DNA of 64,000 nucleotides from assembly GCA_050730655.1 (NCBI GenBank), contig JBOHNL010000006.1:124001-188000 (forward strand), in the 5' to 3' direction. Below the pieces are notes generated by a model. It searched no databases. It was not told the DNA's origin and saw nothing but the letters and a program-made list of their open reading frames with translations. The DNA comes from JAFEBO01 sp050730655. GTDB taxonomy: Bacteria > Planctomycetota > Phycisphaerae > Phycisphaerales > UBA1924. Positions 42,898 through 51,763 of the stretch are shown piece by piece (within the stretch, counting starts at the first letter, position 1; each line of letters opens with the position of its first letter). Position numbers and translations under genes: made by a program.

Positions 42898-42905
42898 GTA
42901 TATAC
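42898..42905. promoter_or_regulatory. Probable MarR operator upstream of the adaptor gene
   Basis: Palindrome GTATATAC in the 141-bp gap between marR and the adaptor gene. On the minus strand it reads GTATATACAAC, an 11-bp match to the site over the marR start. Likely repressor site for the pump operon. Confidence 0.55.
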
Positions 42906-42924
42906 ATCTATCGAGAGAAAAAAA

Positions 42925-43380
42925 CTATGCCGACATCGCCGCCAGCGCCAAGTCGGGAAAGCGTTCACGGAACTGATCGAACTCGCCTGAAGCAAGGGCT
43001 GCACGCATTCGCTTTTGAGCACGGTCCCAGAGGGGACGGGCCTTTTCGAGTGCCGCGGCTCCTGCGTCGGTGAGAGACACAACTCGCACGCGCGCATCCT
43101 CGCTGCGGTCCGTTGTGACCCATCTGTGCCGCTCCAGTACCTTGACATTCCGGCTGATGGTCGTCTTATCGACGGCGAGGCGTTCGCCCAGCGCGCCCAA
43201 GGGTGTTGGTCCAAGCCCCTTGAGCATCTTCAGAATCGCGTGCTGCGTGACTTCGATTCCCGACGGACGGAGCTCCTCGTTGTAGAGCCTCGTGACCGAG
43301 CGTGCGGCTACCAGCATCACGCCGCAGAAGCACGGGATCTGCCTGAACACTTGTTCCGGGCTGGGGAGCTTGCTGTCCAT
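42925..43380 (-). CDS. MarR-family transcriptional regulator
   Basis: A 151-residue winged-helix protein from the ATG at 43380: LVAARSVTRLYNEELRPSGI, VTQHAILKMLKGLGPTPLGA, recognition region LGERLAVDKTTISRNVKVLE and the wing TTDRSEDARVRVVSLTDAGA. A Cys pair (IPCFCGVML) near the N-terminus could be a thiol or oxidant sensor. It is transcribed toward the pump genes and its own start overlaps one of two GTATATACAAC sites, so it probably represses itself and the RND operon. Confidence 0.93.
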   Translation of the reverse strand: MDSKLPSPEQVFRQIPCFCGVMLVAARSVTRLYNEELRPSGIEVTQHAILKMLKGLGPTPLGALGERLAVDKTTISRNVKVLERHRWVTTDRSEDARVRVVSLTDAGAAALEKARPLWDRAQKRMRAALASGEFDQFRERFPDLALAAMSA

Positions 43381-43387
43381 GATGGTA

Positions 43388-43395
43388 GTATATAC
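43388..43395. promoter_or_regulatory. Probable MarR operator at the marR start
   Basis: Palindrome GTATATAC within GTATATACAAC, eight bases upstream of the marR ATG. Shares 11 bases with the site before the adaptor gene. Confidence 0.55.
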
Positions 43396-43532
43396 AACCA
43401 AATCCCCGGAAAGTCAAGCTCCGCTGGTTCGAGCGGTTCAAATCCTGCCAAGACCTATACCCCATAACCTCGCTTTTCGCACGATTCCGGACCAGCGTTT
43501 GAACTCGCGTAAGTCGTGTGTTTTCAACGAAA

Positions 43533-43562
43533 AAGCCCTCCGATATAGCCATCGGAGGGCTT
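43533..43562 (-). terminator. Rho-independent terminator of tRNA-Pro
   Basis: A 12-bp perfect stem AAGCCCTCCGAT/ATCGGAGGGCTT with a 6-nt loop; the minus-strand transcript ends with TTTTT. It lies 14 bases past the tRNA 3' end. Confidence 0.85.
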
Positions 43563-43575
43563 CACTCTGAATCAA

Positions 43576-43650
<75 letters not shown>

Positions 43651-43753
43651 ATTGGTGTGGGGCGATCGTAGCGCGCGGAGCGGTCGGTGGCCAATCCCTG
43701 GCTGAGAATCGCAAGGCGGGAAACCGGCGCGAACTGCCTGGAGGGTCCAGTGC

Positions 43754-44560
43754 TTACCGCGGCAGATTCGGCCTGATCGTGTAAATGTTGTCTTCGATGG
43801 TCGAGGGATCGCCATCGGGACCTGCCGAGTAGAAATACGGCCGGCGGTTCTGCGCCGCTCCGCCGTCAGCGTCGTTTTTGTAGTCCGATCGCTTTTTTCC
43901 ACTCGCGAGATTCGCCGGCGCCGGATCGCGACTGAACACCTTCATTTCAAACGACTTGGTGCCGTACTTCGCCGAAGGGTTGTTCAACATGCCGAGAACA
44001 TCCGTCATGTTCTCGAAACCCGAGGCTCCGACGCCGTGAATCCCGCCGAATCTCGGATGGACGTAGCGGATCGGGTTGCCCCAGACATCCACTATCTGCG
44101 TTGTCCGAACGCCCGTGTGCGTCGAGTCGACCACTGCATCGGCATCTTTCACGACACCGGTCTTCCGAAGCTTCGGATCAATCTGCTGAATCGCGGCAAG
44201 TGCCGAGCTTCCTTCTGACTGCAACTGGTGGATATACCAAGCCGTCGAATCCATCGCCTGGAGGTTTGTGACATCCTGCCCGACGCCGCCATCGATGATC
44301 GGCACACGATTGATCGAGCCGACAGACGGATCACGCACAGTCGCGGAAGGGATCGAGCCGTTCGCCTGGACGTATTCACCCACGGATGTATCTAGCGCCT
44401 GCATCGCCCATTGCGTGCCGCGCTCGCGACCGACGGAGACCACCTTCGTTCCTGCCGCGAGCGTCAGGCTGACCAGAATCGCGATGATCGTGATCACGAC
44501 TAGCAACTCAATCAGGGTAAATGCCCGCACTCGCCGGTTGAATCCACTTTGCTCGACCAT
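43754..44560 (-). CDS. Type II secretion/type IV pilin-like pseudopilin
   Basis: A 268-residue protein from the ATG at 44560, with GGAGG five bases upstream. The prepilin motif RAFTLIELLVVITIIAILVS shows cleavage before Phe-Thr-Leu-Ile-Glu with the conserved Glu5 and one membrane helix. The globular part includes VDVWGNPIRYVHPRFGG and a C-terminal PYFYSAGPDGDPSTIEDNIY, as in GspG-like or DUF1559-style planctomycete pseudopilins. It stands alone here, without secretion-machine genes. It should be processed by a prepilin peptidase. Confidence 0.85.
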   Translation of the reverse strand: MVEQSGFNRRVRAFTLIELLVVITIIAILVSLTLAAGTKVVSVGRERGTQWAMQALDTSVGEYVQANGSIPSATVRDPSVGSINRVPIIDGGVGQDVTNLQAMDSTAWYIHQLQSEGSSALAAIQQIDPKLRKTGVVKDADAVVDSTHTGVRTTQIVDVWGNPIRYVHPRFGGIHGVGASGFENMTDVLGMLNNPSAKYGTKSFEMKVFSRDPAPANLASGKKRSDYKNDADGGAAQNRRPYFYSAGPDGDPSTIEDNIYTIRPNLPR

Positions 44561-44894
44561 GAAACCCTCCACGAACGTCAAACAGCACCAGCCATCACAA
44601 ACAACCATACGGATCGGACGCCCACCCGGCCTTGGTAATCACAAACAGCGCGACCGCCTCCTGACCTTTGCGGACCGGAAGGAACCCGAATCCCGCTCCA
44701 AATGCCATACGTTATAAGTCTCTCATCGGATTCCTAGAACCGGTATCACCACAGCAAGTCCGTTGACCTGCAACCCGGCACATGCCTATCTTGTTGTACC
44801 CCTCGGCCGCTTTGAGAGGAAACGCCCGTGCAAAGCAAGGTATTTGCTTTGTCACGGGAGGTCTTTTTGCGGGCCTATTGCAAGGACGAGCAGC
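44561..44894. other. Divergent intergenic region with attenuator-like hairpin
   Basis: About 330 bp between the pseudopilin gene and the winged-helix-like gene. It contains the hairpin at 44825-44868; the rest holds no recognised site. Confidence 0.4.
44825..44868 (+). terminator. Terminator or attenuator in a 5' leader
   Basis: A long stem CCCGTG-CAAAGCAA / TTGCTTTG-T-CACGGG with one bulge and a 5-nt loop, followed by AGGTCTTTTT. It lies only 26 bp before the start codon at 44895 and points the same way, so it would stop transcription before the gene unless overcome, or end a short leader RNA. Confidence 0.6.
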
Positions 44895-45497
44895 ATGGAT
44901 AGCAATCTCCCATTCGATAATTCAAAGCCCGTTCAGGAAATGACAATCACTGAAATTGGTGGCGCGCTTGAGAACGTAACCCGCTGGATCGAGAACGAGC
45001 GCGTGCGTGAACGCGAGGCCCGCAAGATCTACGACGCCGTCGCTTCCGAAGTGGAATCCAAGGTGGCCACGATCCGCGCCTATGCGGAACGCCTCCTCAA
45101 AGCCAATCGCGAAAAGATGGCGGCGTTCGACGGCCTCCTTGGCGTCAAGCAACAGGCGCCGCAGCCGCAATACAAATCCGGACGCCCCCCGGCATACCTC
45201 GCCGAGCCCAAGAACCTGGGCGAAGCGATTCTTTCAGTATGGCAGCAGGACCGCTTTGCCGAGCCGCTCACGACCGACGAACTCGCCGACGCCGTCAAGA
45301 GCATCGGTTACGAAACCTCCGCTGCCCCCGCCAGCCTCAAGTCGAGCATCAACCAGGCCCTCGCCAAGCTGTGCAAGGTCGGCCGCGTCATCCGCTATCG
45401 CGCCGACGGGAGCATGATCGACAGCAAGGACAAGTCTTCGCGCGCCCGCAAGTATCTCGCCGCGACGCGCCTCCCTGAAGGCGTTATCGCGGAGTGA
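44895..45497 (+). CDS. Hypothetical protein with predicted C-terminal winged-helix-like domain
   Basis: A 200-residue protein from the ATG at 44895 (AAGGA upstream). The N-terminal half is helical and charged (LENVTRWIENERVREREARK, ESKVATIRAYAERLLKANRE). After a linker (GRPPAYLAEPKN) the C-terminal half looks like a helix-turn-helix: GEAILSVWQQDRFAEPLTTD, ELADAVKSIGYE, SLKSSINQALAKLCKVGRVI, RYRADGSMI. It may bind DNA or be a nucleoid-associated factor. I do not recognise a named family. Convergent with secA. Confidence 0.65.
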   Translation: MDSNLPFDNSKPVQEMTITEIGGALENVTRWIENERVREREARKIYDAVASEVESKVATIRAYAERLLKANREKMAAFDGLLGVKQQAPQPQYKSGRPPAYLAEPKNLGEAILSVWQQDRFAEPLTTDELADAVKSIGYETSAAPASLKSSINQALAKLCKVGRVIRYRADGSMIDSKDKSSRARKYLAATRLPEGVIAE

Positions 45498-45543
45498 TCG
45501 CCCGCTCACTCACGGCTCAACAAACTCTCAGCGCATGAAAAAA

Positions 45544-45561
45544 CCTCCCGCTTCCGGGAGG
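45544..45561. terminator. Bidirectional terminator
   Basis: Stem CCTCCCG/CGGGAGG with a CTTC loop, T-rich on the plus strand (CTTCTTT) and A-run on the other side, so it can end both the winged-helix-like gene and secA. Confidence 0.8.
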
Positions 45562-45594
45562 CTTCTTTATCGTCAAGGTTCAATCAAACTCGGC

Positions 45595-48500
45595 TTACGC
45601 CACGTTTCCGCCGCCGATCCCCGCGCCGACATCGTCGATCCCCGGGCCGCTGATCAGCGGCATGGATCCCAATTGCGGTCCCCGCGTCGGCTGAGGCGGA
45701 GGAGGCGGCGCCTGAGGCGTCAATTTCGCCTTGAACACCATGTCGGTCACACGCTCGCGGATGCTCTTGAGCATCCCGCGGAACATGCGGCTGCCTTCCC
45801 GCTTGTATTCCGTGCGCGGGTCAAGCTGGCTGAACGCGCGGAAGCCGATCGAATCGCGCAGCTGGTCCATCGCGTACAGATGGTCCTTCCACGTCGAATC
45901 GAGCGTTTCAAGACACAGCATGCGTTCGAGTTGGAGCAGCTCGGTTCGCAGGATGTTCTCGACGCGCGACCGCACTGCGTGGTCCCGCTCCTCGCCGACG
46001 AGATATCTCATCAGTTCGGTCACGCCAACATCGACTTTGTACCGCTGCTTGAGATAAGCGTCCAGTTCATCGTCGTTCTTGATCGCGGTCGCCGCGGCAA
46101 TCTCTTCATCGAGCTTGCCCGACTTCACAAACTTCTCGCTCAAGTCGCGCAGCGACGCAAACACCTTGTTCGGAGGCGTCGTCCGCACCTGTTCCGGAGT
46201 CCAGCCCGCATTCAATCGCTGATTGGCCCAGTTTGAGATGAACTCGAACGCCTCGGTCGGGCTTCGCCGAGCGACGATCATGCCAAGCTCCATCGTCATC
46301 TCGACCGGATAGACGATTTCGCGCTGGAGGTAGAGCTCCTCCGCCTTCTTCATAATCAACTCGGTCGGCGGATGTTCCGGGTCCTTCTGCGCCGCTGCTA
46401 CTTCTTCCGGCGTCACTTCAACCGTCAACTTGTTCTTCGCCCAATGGATCAACTGCTGGACTCCGTAGCCCTTTTGCAGATAGACCTCTAGCCCGCTCAA
46501 GTCCGCGGCATCGATCTTCTCGCACGCCGCGGCATGCAAACGATCGGCCATGACATAGCGGTTGCCCGTGTCGGCCCCGTGCAATTCAGCCTCGGTGATC
46601 TCAACACCAAACCGGTTCTTGGCCCAGTTGATCAGACCGCTGGCGTCGAAATCCATCTGAATCTCGGAGCCTTCGGCCGGCATGTACTCGCCCAGCGTGA
46701 TCTCGATCATCTGGCGCGCGTCGGCTCGTGCCTCCTGGCGGATGATCGCGTCCATCTCGTACGCCTCTTTGCCCTTGAAACGCTTCGGATCGATACTGAC
46801 GCTGAGCGTCGTATTGGCAAAGTCAGAGATGCACTGCGCCGTGTAGTTCTCGTCGAGGTATTCCCCCGTCGAGTCCTGCACGCTCTCGCGGATCCAGTCA
46901 AGCAGCAAACCCTTCACATCGCGGCCCTCCAGCACGCGCTGGCGGAGGCCGTAGAACGTCTGGCGCTGGTGCTCCATGACTTCGTCGTACTCGAGCACCT
47001 GCTTTCGCACCTGGAAGTTGCGTTCTTCCACCTTGCGCTGCGCGTTCTCGATGCTCTTGCTCAGCATCCCGTGCTCGATCGACTCGCCCTCCTTCATGCC
47101 CATGCGGCTCAGGAGCTTCATCGTCGTCTCGCCCGCGAACATCTTCATCAGATCGTCTTCAAGACTGACGAAGAACCGGCTCGAACCGTTGTCGCCCTGA
47201 CGGCCCGAGCGGCCGCGGAGCTGGTTGTCGATTCGGCGAGCCTCGTGGCGTTCTGTGCCGATGACGTGCAGACCGCCCATGTCCTCGATGGATTCAAACC
47301 AGCGGAGATTGTGCAGCAGGAAGCGGCCTGATTCATCGAGCAAGGCACGCAACTTTGCCGTGTCCATCTTGTCGATCGTCTTCGGCGCTTCGAGCGTGTG
47401 CCGCGCCGCCCACGAGCGGAGCAGCTTCAACTCGAGATCCGCAAATGGCATCTCTTCCGCTTCCTTCTTGCGGATATCAACTTCCTGCGACGCGATCTTG
47501 CGGAAGATGGCCTCGCGAAGCTGCTCCACGCTGGCATCAACTGTCAGCGTCCGCGGCGCGAGTCCGCGACGCAGCCAGTGATCGAGAAGCTGCTCGCGCG
47601 TGATTTTGCCGAGCTTGATGTCCGTGCCGCGGCCGGCCATGTTGGTCGCGATCATCACTGCGCCGATCTGGCCCGCGTTCTCGACGATGTGCGCCTCGCG
47701 CTCATGCTGCTTGGCGTTGAGAATCTCGTGCGGGATGGCGTGCTTGCGCATCAGCATCTGGCCGAGCATTTCGCTCTTTTCAACGCTGGTCGTGCCGACC
47801 AGGATCGGCCGCCCCACATCGTGGAAGCCCTTGATCTCGTCGGTGATGTAGTTCCACTTGTCCTTGGCGGGCAGGAATACCAGATCGTTGTAGTCGGCGC
47901 GGACCACGTCGCGATTGGTCGGAATCGCCACAACGTCAAGCTTGTAGATGTCGTGGAATTCCTGAGCTTCGGTATCCGCCGTTCCGGTCATGCCCGACAG
48001 GCGCCGGTACATCTTGAAGTAGTTCTGGATGGTGATGGTGGCGACGGTCTGCGTCTCCTCCTTGATGTTCACCTTTTCCTTGCACTCGACCGCCTGGTGC
48101 AATCCGTCGGACCACTGACGCCCCACCATCGGGCGGCCCGTGTTCGTATCGACGATCACAACGGTCGGCTGCGGGCGGCCCGTGTACTGGTCCTCCTGCG
48201 GGATGACGACGTAATCCTTATCACGCTGATAAACCGCGTGGGCACGGACCGACTGCTCCACCAAGTGAGGCAGATCCATATTCTCATCGACATAGAACGA
48301 GCCGATGCCCGCGACGCGCTGCGCTTCCGCAACGCCATCGTGCGTCAGGAACGCCTGCTTGCGCTCGGGCATGACCTCGAAAAACTGCGGGAACTTGTTG
48401 CGTTCGATTTCCGCTCGCGCCGCTTCCGCGATCGTTTCCTTCATCTCCGCCTGGATCTGAGGAAGCTTCGACTTGTCGCGCAACTGGCGAATGTCACCCT

Positions 48501-49572
48501 CGTAGCCCTTCGCACGCATCTGCAGGTGCTTCACGCGCTCATCGTGCTCGGCCCACGGCCTCTGCTTCTCGAGCAGGTGGCGCGCAAGACGATCCGCCAG
48601 TTCGTACCGGGGCTTGTCGTTGTGCGCCTGGCCCGAGATGATCAGCGGAGTGCGCGCCTCATCGATGAGAATGCTGTCCACTTCGTCGACGATGGCGAAC
48701 TGCCGCCGGCGCTGCACCTGCTGGTCAACGCTGCGCTTCATGTTGTCGCGCAGGTAATCAAAGCCAAATTCCGCCGTCGTGCCGTACGTCACGTCGCAGC
48801 GATACATCCGACGCTTCTCATCTTCATTCTGCATGTGCATCGGGTGAATGGCGCCGACCGTCATGCCAAGGGCCCAGAAGAACGGATACGTCCAGTCGCG
48901 GTCGCGCTGCACGAGATAGTCGTTGACCGTCACGACGTGAACGCGTGAGTGTTCCACCGCGGCCATGTAGCACGCGAGCGGCGCGACGATCGTCTTGCCT
49001 TCGCCCGTCTTCATTTCCGAGATCTTGCCTTGGCAGAGCACCATCGAACCGATCAACTGCACGTCGAACGGTCGCGCGCGGAACGGCGGGCGGCTCTCAG
49101 GAAAGAGCGCACGCACCGCTTCGTAGAGCTCCACCGGGATGTCAACATACCGCCACGCCGGGATCGGCTGCGTACAGCCCAGGAAGTCGCCGTTCGGCTC
49201 CGCGTCCGGCAGCGTCGCGATGTGCGCCTGCACCGCCTCGTACATCGCTCGGGCCTCGGTGGGCAGCTTTGAGACGTCGAAGTTGGCGGCCGGATTGAAA
49301 ATATTCCGGATACCAACCGCGCGATCCATCGCTTCGCGGGCGGTCGCAAAAACCTCCACCATCAACTTGTCTTCGGTCTCGCCCTTGTCAAAGCGTGCCC
49401 GATAGTCCGCCAGCTTCCCCTTCAGTTCTGCATCGGTCAGCTTGCGCATCTGGGGCTCATAGCTGTTGATCAGCTCGGCCCTGTTGGTGTATCGCTTCAC
49501 GAAACGGTCGTTTCGCGTGCCGATCATCTTGTTCAGAATCCAACCGACAACTGGAATTCCCTGCTCTGGCAT
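45595..49572 (-). CDS. secA: Preprotein translocase ATPase SecA, oversized
   Basis: A 1325-residue motor that drives unfolded proteins through SecYEG. Walker A is MKTGEGKT at about 187-194, later than usual because of an extra 70-80 residues at 90-165 (NFDVSKLPTEARAMYEAVQA). The DEAD-type motif VDEVDSILIDEARTPLIISG, the second-domain AGRGTDIKLG and LRGRSGRQGDNGSSRFFVSL are all present. The scaffold region is expanded with about four repeats of 60 residues from 979 to 1170 (for example LINWAKNRFGVEITEAEL). Then ERMLCLETLDSTWKDHLYAM and GFRAFSQLDPRTEYKREGSR. The C-terminal zinc motif is missing; the tail is Pro/Gly-rich. Alone, ending at a shared terminator. Confidence 0.97.
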   Translation of the reverse strand: MPEQGIPVVGWILNKMIGTRNDRFVKRYTNRAELINSYEPQMRKLTDAELKGKLADYRARFDKGETEDKLMVEVFATAREAMDRAVGIRNIFNPAANFDVSKLPTEARAMYEAVQAHIATLPDAEPNGDFLGCTQPIPAWRYVDIPVELYEAVRALFPESRPPFRARPFDVQLIGSMVLCQGKISEMKTGEGKTIVAPLACYMAAVEHSRVHVVTVNDYLVQRDRDWTYPFFWALGMTVGAIHPMHMQNEDEKRRMYRCDVTYGTTAEFGFDYLRDNMKRSVDQQVQRRRQFAIVDEVDSILIDEARTPLIISGQAHNDKPRYELADRLARHLLEKQRPWAEHDERVKHLQMRAKGYEGDIRQLRDKSKLPQIQAEMKETIAEAARAEIERNKFPQFFEVMPERKQAFLTHDGVAEAQRVAGIGSFYVDENMDLPHLVEQSVRAHAVYQRDKDYVVIPQEDQYTGRPQPTVVIVDTNTGRPMVGRQWSDGLHQAVECKEKVNIKEETQTVATITIQNYFKMYRRLSGMTGTADTEAQEFHDIYKLDVVAIPTNRDVVRADYNDLVFLPAKDKWNYITDEIKGFHDVGRPILVGTTSVEKSEMLGQMLMRKHAIPHEILNAKQHEREAHIVENAGQIGAVMIATNMAGRGTDIKLGKITREQLLDHWLRRGLAPRTLTVDASVEQLREAIFRKIASQEVDIRKKEAEEMPFADLELKLLRSWAARHTLEAPKTIDKMDTAKLRALLDESGRFLLHNLRWFESIEDMGGLHVIGTERHEARRIDNQLRGRSGRQGDNGSSRFFVSLEDDLMKMFAGETTMKLLSRMGMKEGESIEHGMLSKSIENAQRKVEERNFQVRKQVLEYDEVMEHQRQTFYGLRQRVLEGRDVKGLLLDWIRESVQDSTGEYLDENYTAQCISDFANTTLSVSIDPKRFKGKEAYEMDAIIRQEARADARQMIEITLGEYMPAEGSEIQMDFDASGLINWAKNRFGVEITEAELHGADTGNRYVMADRLHAAACEKIDAADLSGLEVYLQKGYGVQQLIHWAKNKLTVEVTPEEVAAAQKDPEHPPTELIMKKAEELYLQREIVYPVEMTMELGMIVARRSPTEAFEFISNWANQRLNAGWTPEQVRTTPPNKVFASLRDLSEKFVKSGKLDEEIAAATAIKNDDELDAYLKQRYKVDVGVTELMRYLVGEERDHAVRSRVENILRTELLQLERMLCLETLDSTWKDHLYAMDQLRDSIGFRAFSQLDPRTEYKREGSRMFRGMLKSIRERVTDMVFKAKLTPQAPPPPPQPTRGPQLGSMPLISGPGIDDVGAGIGGGNVA

Positions 49573-49748
49573 AAAGACACCTTTCCTGACGGATCACGCG
49601 TGGAGGCAACACCGAATAGCCGCCTCGAACGCGAGAACCGCGAATGAACCTTTGATTTTGACTTTTGATCAACGCAATCACCGGAATCGCATAATGCGTC
49701 CGACGAATCGCGTTCCTTCACTGGAAGAACTGACACGTCCGCTGCGGA

Positions 49749-50102
49749 TCAAACGCCAGGAGGCGGAAGCGCAAGCAGGCCGATCAGGAGCATCCAAGGC
49801 CGCGGCGCGTCAGCTTCCCAGCTTTGCGTGTCGGCCTTGACTTCAACGCCTGCGAGCTCGCTCGTCGAGACGCGTGCTGGACGCTCTTCCTGTTCCTTCA
49901 CCGGCTTGGAGGCATAACGGACGACCGCCTCCGCCAAAGCCCGAATCGCGTTCGTTTGCCCCGCCGACTCCCGAAGGAGTGCCGAACTCTCACCCAGCCC
50001 GAGCCCGACCTGCAACGCCAAGGCGACGACAACCAGCAGCGAGACCCCTCGCCGGGCGTTGGTTTGTCGGAGTTGTTCGCATTGCGTTTCCAAGACCCTC
50101 AA
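49749..50102 (-). CDS. Possible small membrane protein
   Basis: A 117-residue frame starting at TTG, with a hydrophobic segment at about 20-40 (GVSLLVVVALALQVGLGLGE), a helical stretch (ALLRESAGQTNAIRALAEAV) and a short second hydrophobic end (WMLLIGLLALPPPGV). The layout suits a small anchored protein, and codon-position GC looks coding, but there is no clear ribosome site and no family match. The start may differ. Confidence 0.4.
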   Translation of the reverse strand: MRVLETQCEQLRQTNARRGVSLLVVVALALQVGLGLGESSALLRESAGQTNAIRALAEAVVRYASKPVKEQEERPARVSTSELAGVEVKADTQSWEADAPRPWMLLIGLLALPPPGV

Positions 50103-50383
50103 GTATCGGCGTATCGGCCAGTTGAAGCAAGACGATTGCCCGACCTCTTTCTACAGATCTGGGCCATTCCTGGTTCGCGAAGCCCTTTTCAAACACGGCA
50201 CGCCGTTTTGGCAGTCATTTGTGGACCCATATGTGCGGCGATTCTTCCGCACTGTCCGATCGGAATAGGCGGACAAATGCTGGACCCGGGGAGTTGGCGT
50301 CGGTACCTTCGCCCATGCAAGGCGAAGGAACGCCACAACAAGCCGGGCCCGATGAGTTGAAGGGCGAGTTCAAGGACAGAACC

Positions 50384-50752
50384 ATGATTGCCACTCGCGA
50401 TGTGATGCCGGCGACCCGAGCCTCGATCACTCACAAATTCATGATCGCCCGCCACGAGGGCTATCTCACCATCGGCCTCTATCCAGACGGCCGTCCGGGC
50501 GAGATCTTCGTGAAGATGGCGAAAGAAGGCTCCACGATCTGCGGCATGGCGCAGGCCTTTTGCCGCGCGTTCAGCCTTGCGCTCCAATTCGGTCTTCCAT
50601 TGAAGGAAGCCGTCGCGCGATTCAAGAACATGCGTTTCGAGCCGATGGGCCCGACCAGCAACCCCGAGATTCCTGAAGCGCAGTCGATCATCGACTACGT
50701 CGCGCGGTATCTCGAGCTTGAGTTCCTCGAGAAGGCACCGCGCCGTTTCTAA
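50384..50752 (+). CDS. Stand-alone TSCPD domain protein (NrdJ C-terminal type)
   Basis: A 122-residue protein from the ATG at 50384 with AAGGA seven bases upstream. It matches the C-terminal TSCPD region of vitamin B12-dependent ribonucleotide reductase: ITHKFMIARHEGYLTIGLYP, GRPGEIFVKMAKEGSTICGM, LALQFGLPLKEAVARFKNMR, FEPMGPTSNPEIPEAQSIID and YVARYLELEFL. In some bacteria this part is a separate subunit (as in split NrdJa/NrdJb). No catalytic subunit is in the window. It probably assists a reductase encoded elsewhere. Confidence 0.88.
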   Translation: MIATRDVMPATRASITHKFMIARHEGYLTIGLYPDGRPGEIFVKMAKEGSTICGMAQAFCRAFSLALQFGLPLKEAVARFKNMRFEPMGPTSNPEIPEAQSIIDYVARYLELEFLEKAPRRF

Positions 50753-50755
50753 TTT

Positions 50756-51751
50756 TCAGAGACTGACCTGATGAGGCGGCTTGCGTCCGAGGACAATTGC
50801 CGCTGCGTTGTCACATGCCAATTGCGTCATCAACGCACGGAACCGCGCCGCGGCGCTGCCGATGTGCGGCGACATCACCACGTTTGTCATGGTTACAAGA
50901 TCCGGATGCACCGCCGGCTCGCGCTCAAAGACGTCGAGACCGGCGCCCCACAACTTCCCAGACTTCAGCGCGTCTACCAGCGCCTGCTCATCCACAACCG
51001 GTCCGCGAGAGGTGTTCACAAGAATCGCGCCGTGCTTCATCGAAGCAAATGCCTTCGTATTTATCAGGTGTCGCGTCTCGGCGTTCAACGGCGTATGAAC
51101 GCTGACAACGTCTGCCCGCGCGAGTCCATCATGCAGCGACACTCGCTCCGCCGCCAGCGGCGCCATCTCGAAATCGAGATGGCGCGAACGCGCAACGTAC
51201 AGCACCTTCATTCCCCATCCAACCGATCGCAGCGCCGTCGCATACCCGATCCGGCCCGCCCCAACGATCAGCAACGTCTTGCCCGTCAGATCCTGCCCCA
51301 GAAATTGCGCCATCCCGAGCGGCCCCGCCTTCGCCCAGTCGCCGGACCGCGCAAACCGATCCGCCTCGATCAATCGCCGCGCCGTCGCGAGTACCAGCAG
51401 CCACGCCATATCCGCAGTGCCCTCGGTCACCGCATCTGGCGTGTTGCCAACCAGGACTCCGCGCTTCGCGCACTCCGCGAGATCAATGTTTTCGTAACCC
51501 ACTGCGAGATTGCACACGCCCCGAATCTGAGGTCCCGCGGCATCGAGATACTCCGCGTCCACCTTGTCTGAATACATCGAGATCACGACGTCCGCCCCGC
51601 GAATGTGATTCAGCAGGCCTGCCCGGTCAAGTTTCTCTGAGGGACCGTTTTTCAGCGTGATGTCCACTCCCGGCGCATCAACTTTGAGCACGCCCGGAAC
51701 TTCACGAGTCGCAACCACAAGCGCCGATTTCAGAGGTGGCCGAAGAGTCAT
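50756..51751 (-). CDS. D-2-hydroxyacid dehydrogenase (glyoxylate/hydroxypyruvate reductase-like)
   Basis: A 331-residue NAD(P)-dependent enzyme from the ATG at 51751. The cofactor motif is LIVGAGRIGYATALRSVGWG; the catalytic Arg is in VNTSRGPVVDEQALVDAL, the Glu in GAGLDVFEREP and the His in VMSPHIGSA. AVGYENIDLAECAKRGVLVG and NTPDAVTEGTADMAW are typical of glyoxylate reductases. It reduces 2-oxoacids such as glyoxylate or hydroxypyruvate in the cytoplasm. A much longer frame to 52120 has no conserved residues. Convergent with the TSCPD gene, four bases apart. Confidence 0.93.
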   Translation of the reverse strand: MTLRPPLKSALVVATREVPGVLKVDAPGVDITLKNGPSEKLDRAGLLNHIRGADVVISMYSDKVDAEYLDAAGPQIRGVCNLAVGYENIDLAECAKRGVLVGNTPDAVTEGTADMAWLLVLATARRLIEADRFARSGDWAKAGPLGMAQFLGQDLTGKTLLIVGAGRIGYATALRSVGWGMKVLYVARSRHLDFEMAPLAAERVSLHDGLARADVVSVHTPLNAETRHLINTKAFASMKHGAILVNTSRGPVVDEQALVDALKSGKLWGAGLDVFEREPAVHPDLVTMTNVVMSPHIGSAAARFRALMTQLACDNAAAIVLGRKPPHQVSL

Positions 51752-51763
51752 GGGAGATAGCCT

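Noticed and set aside
47398..48948. Long open frame (516 codons) opposite secA on the plus strand
   Set aside because: It lies entirely antisense to highly conserved SecA motifs and has no ribosome site or recognisable domain. It is a by-product of GC-rich codon use.
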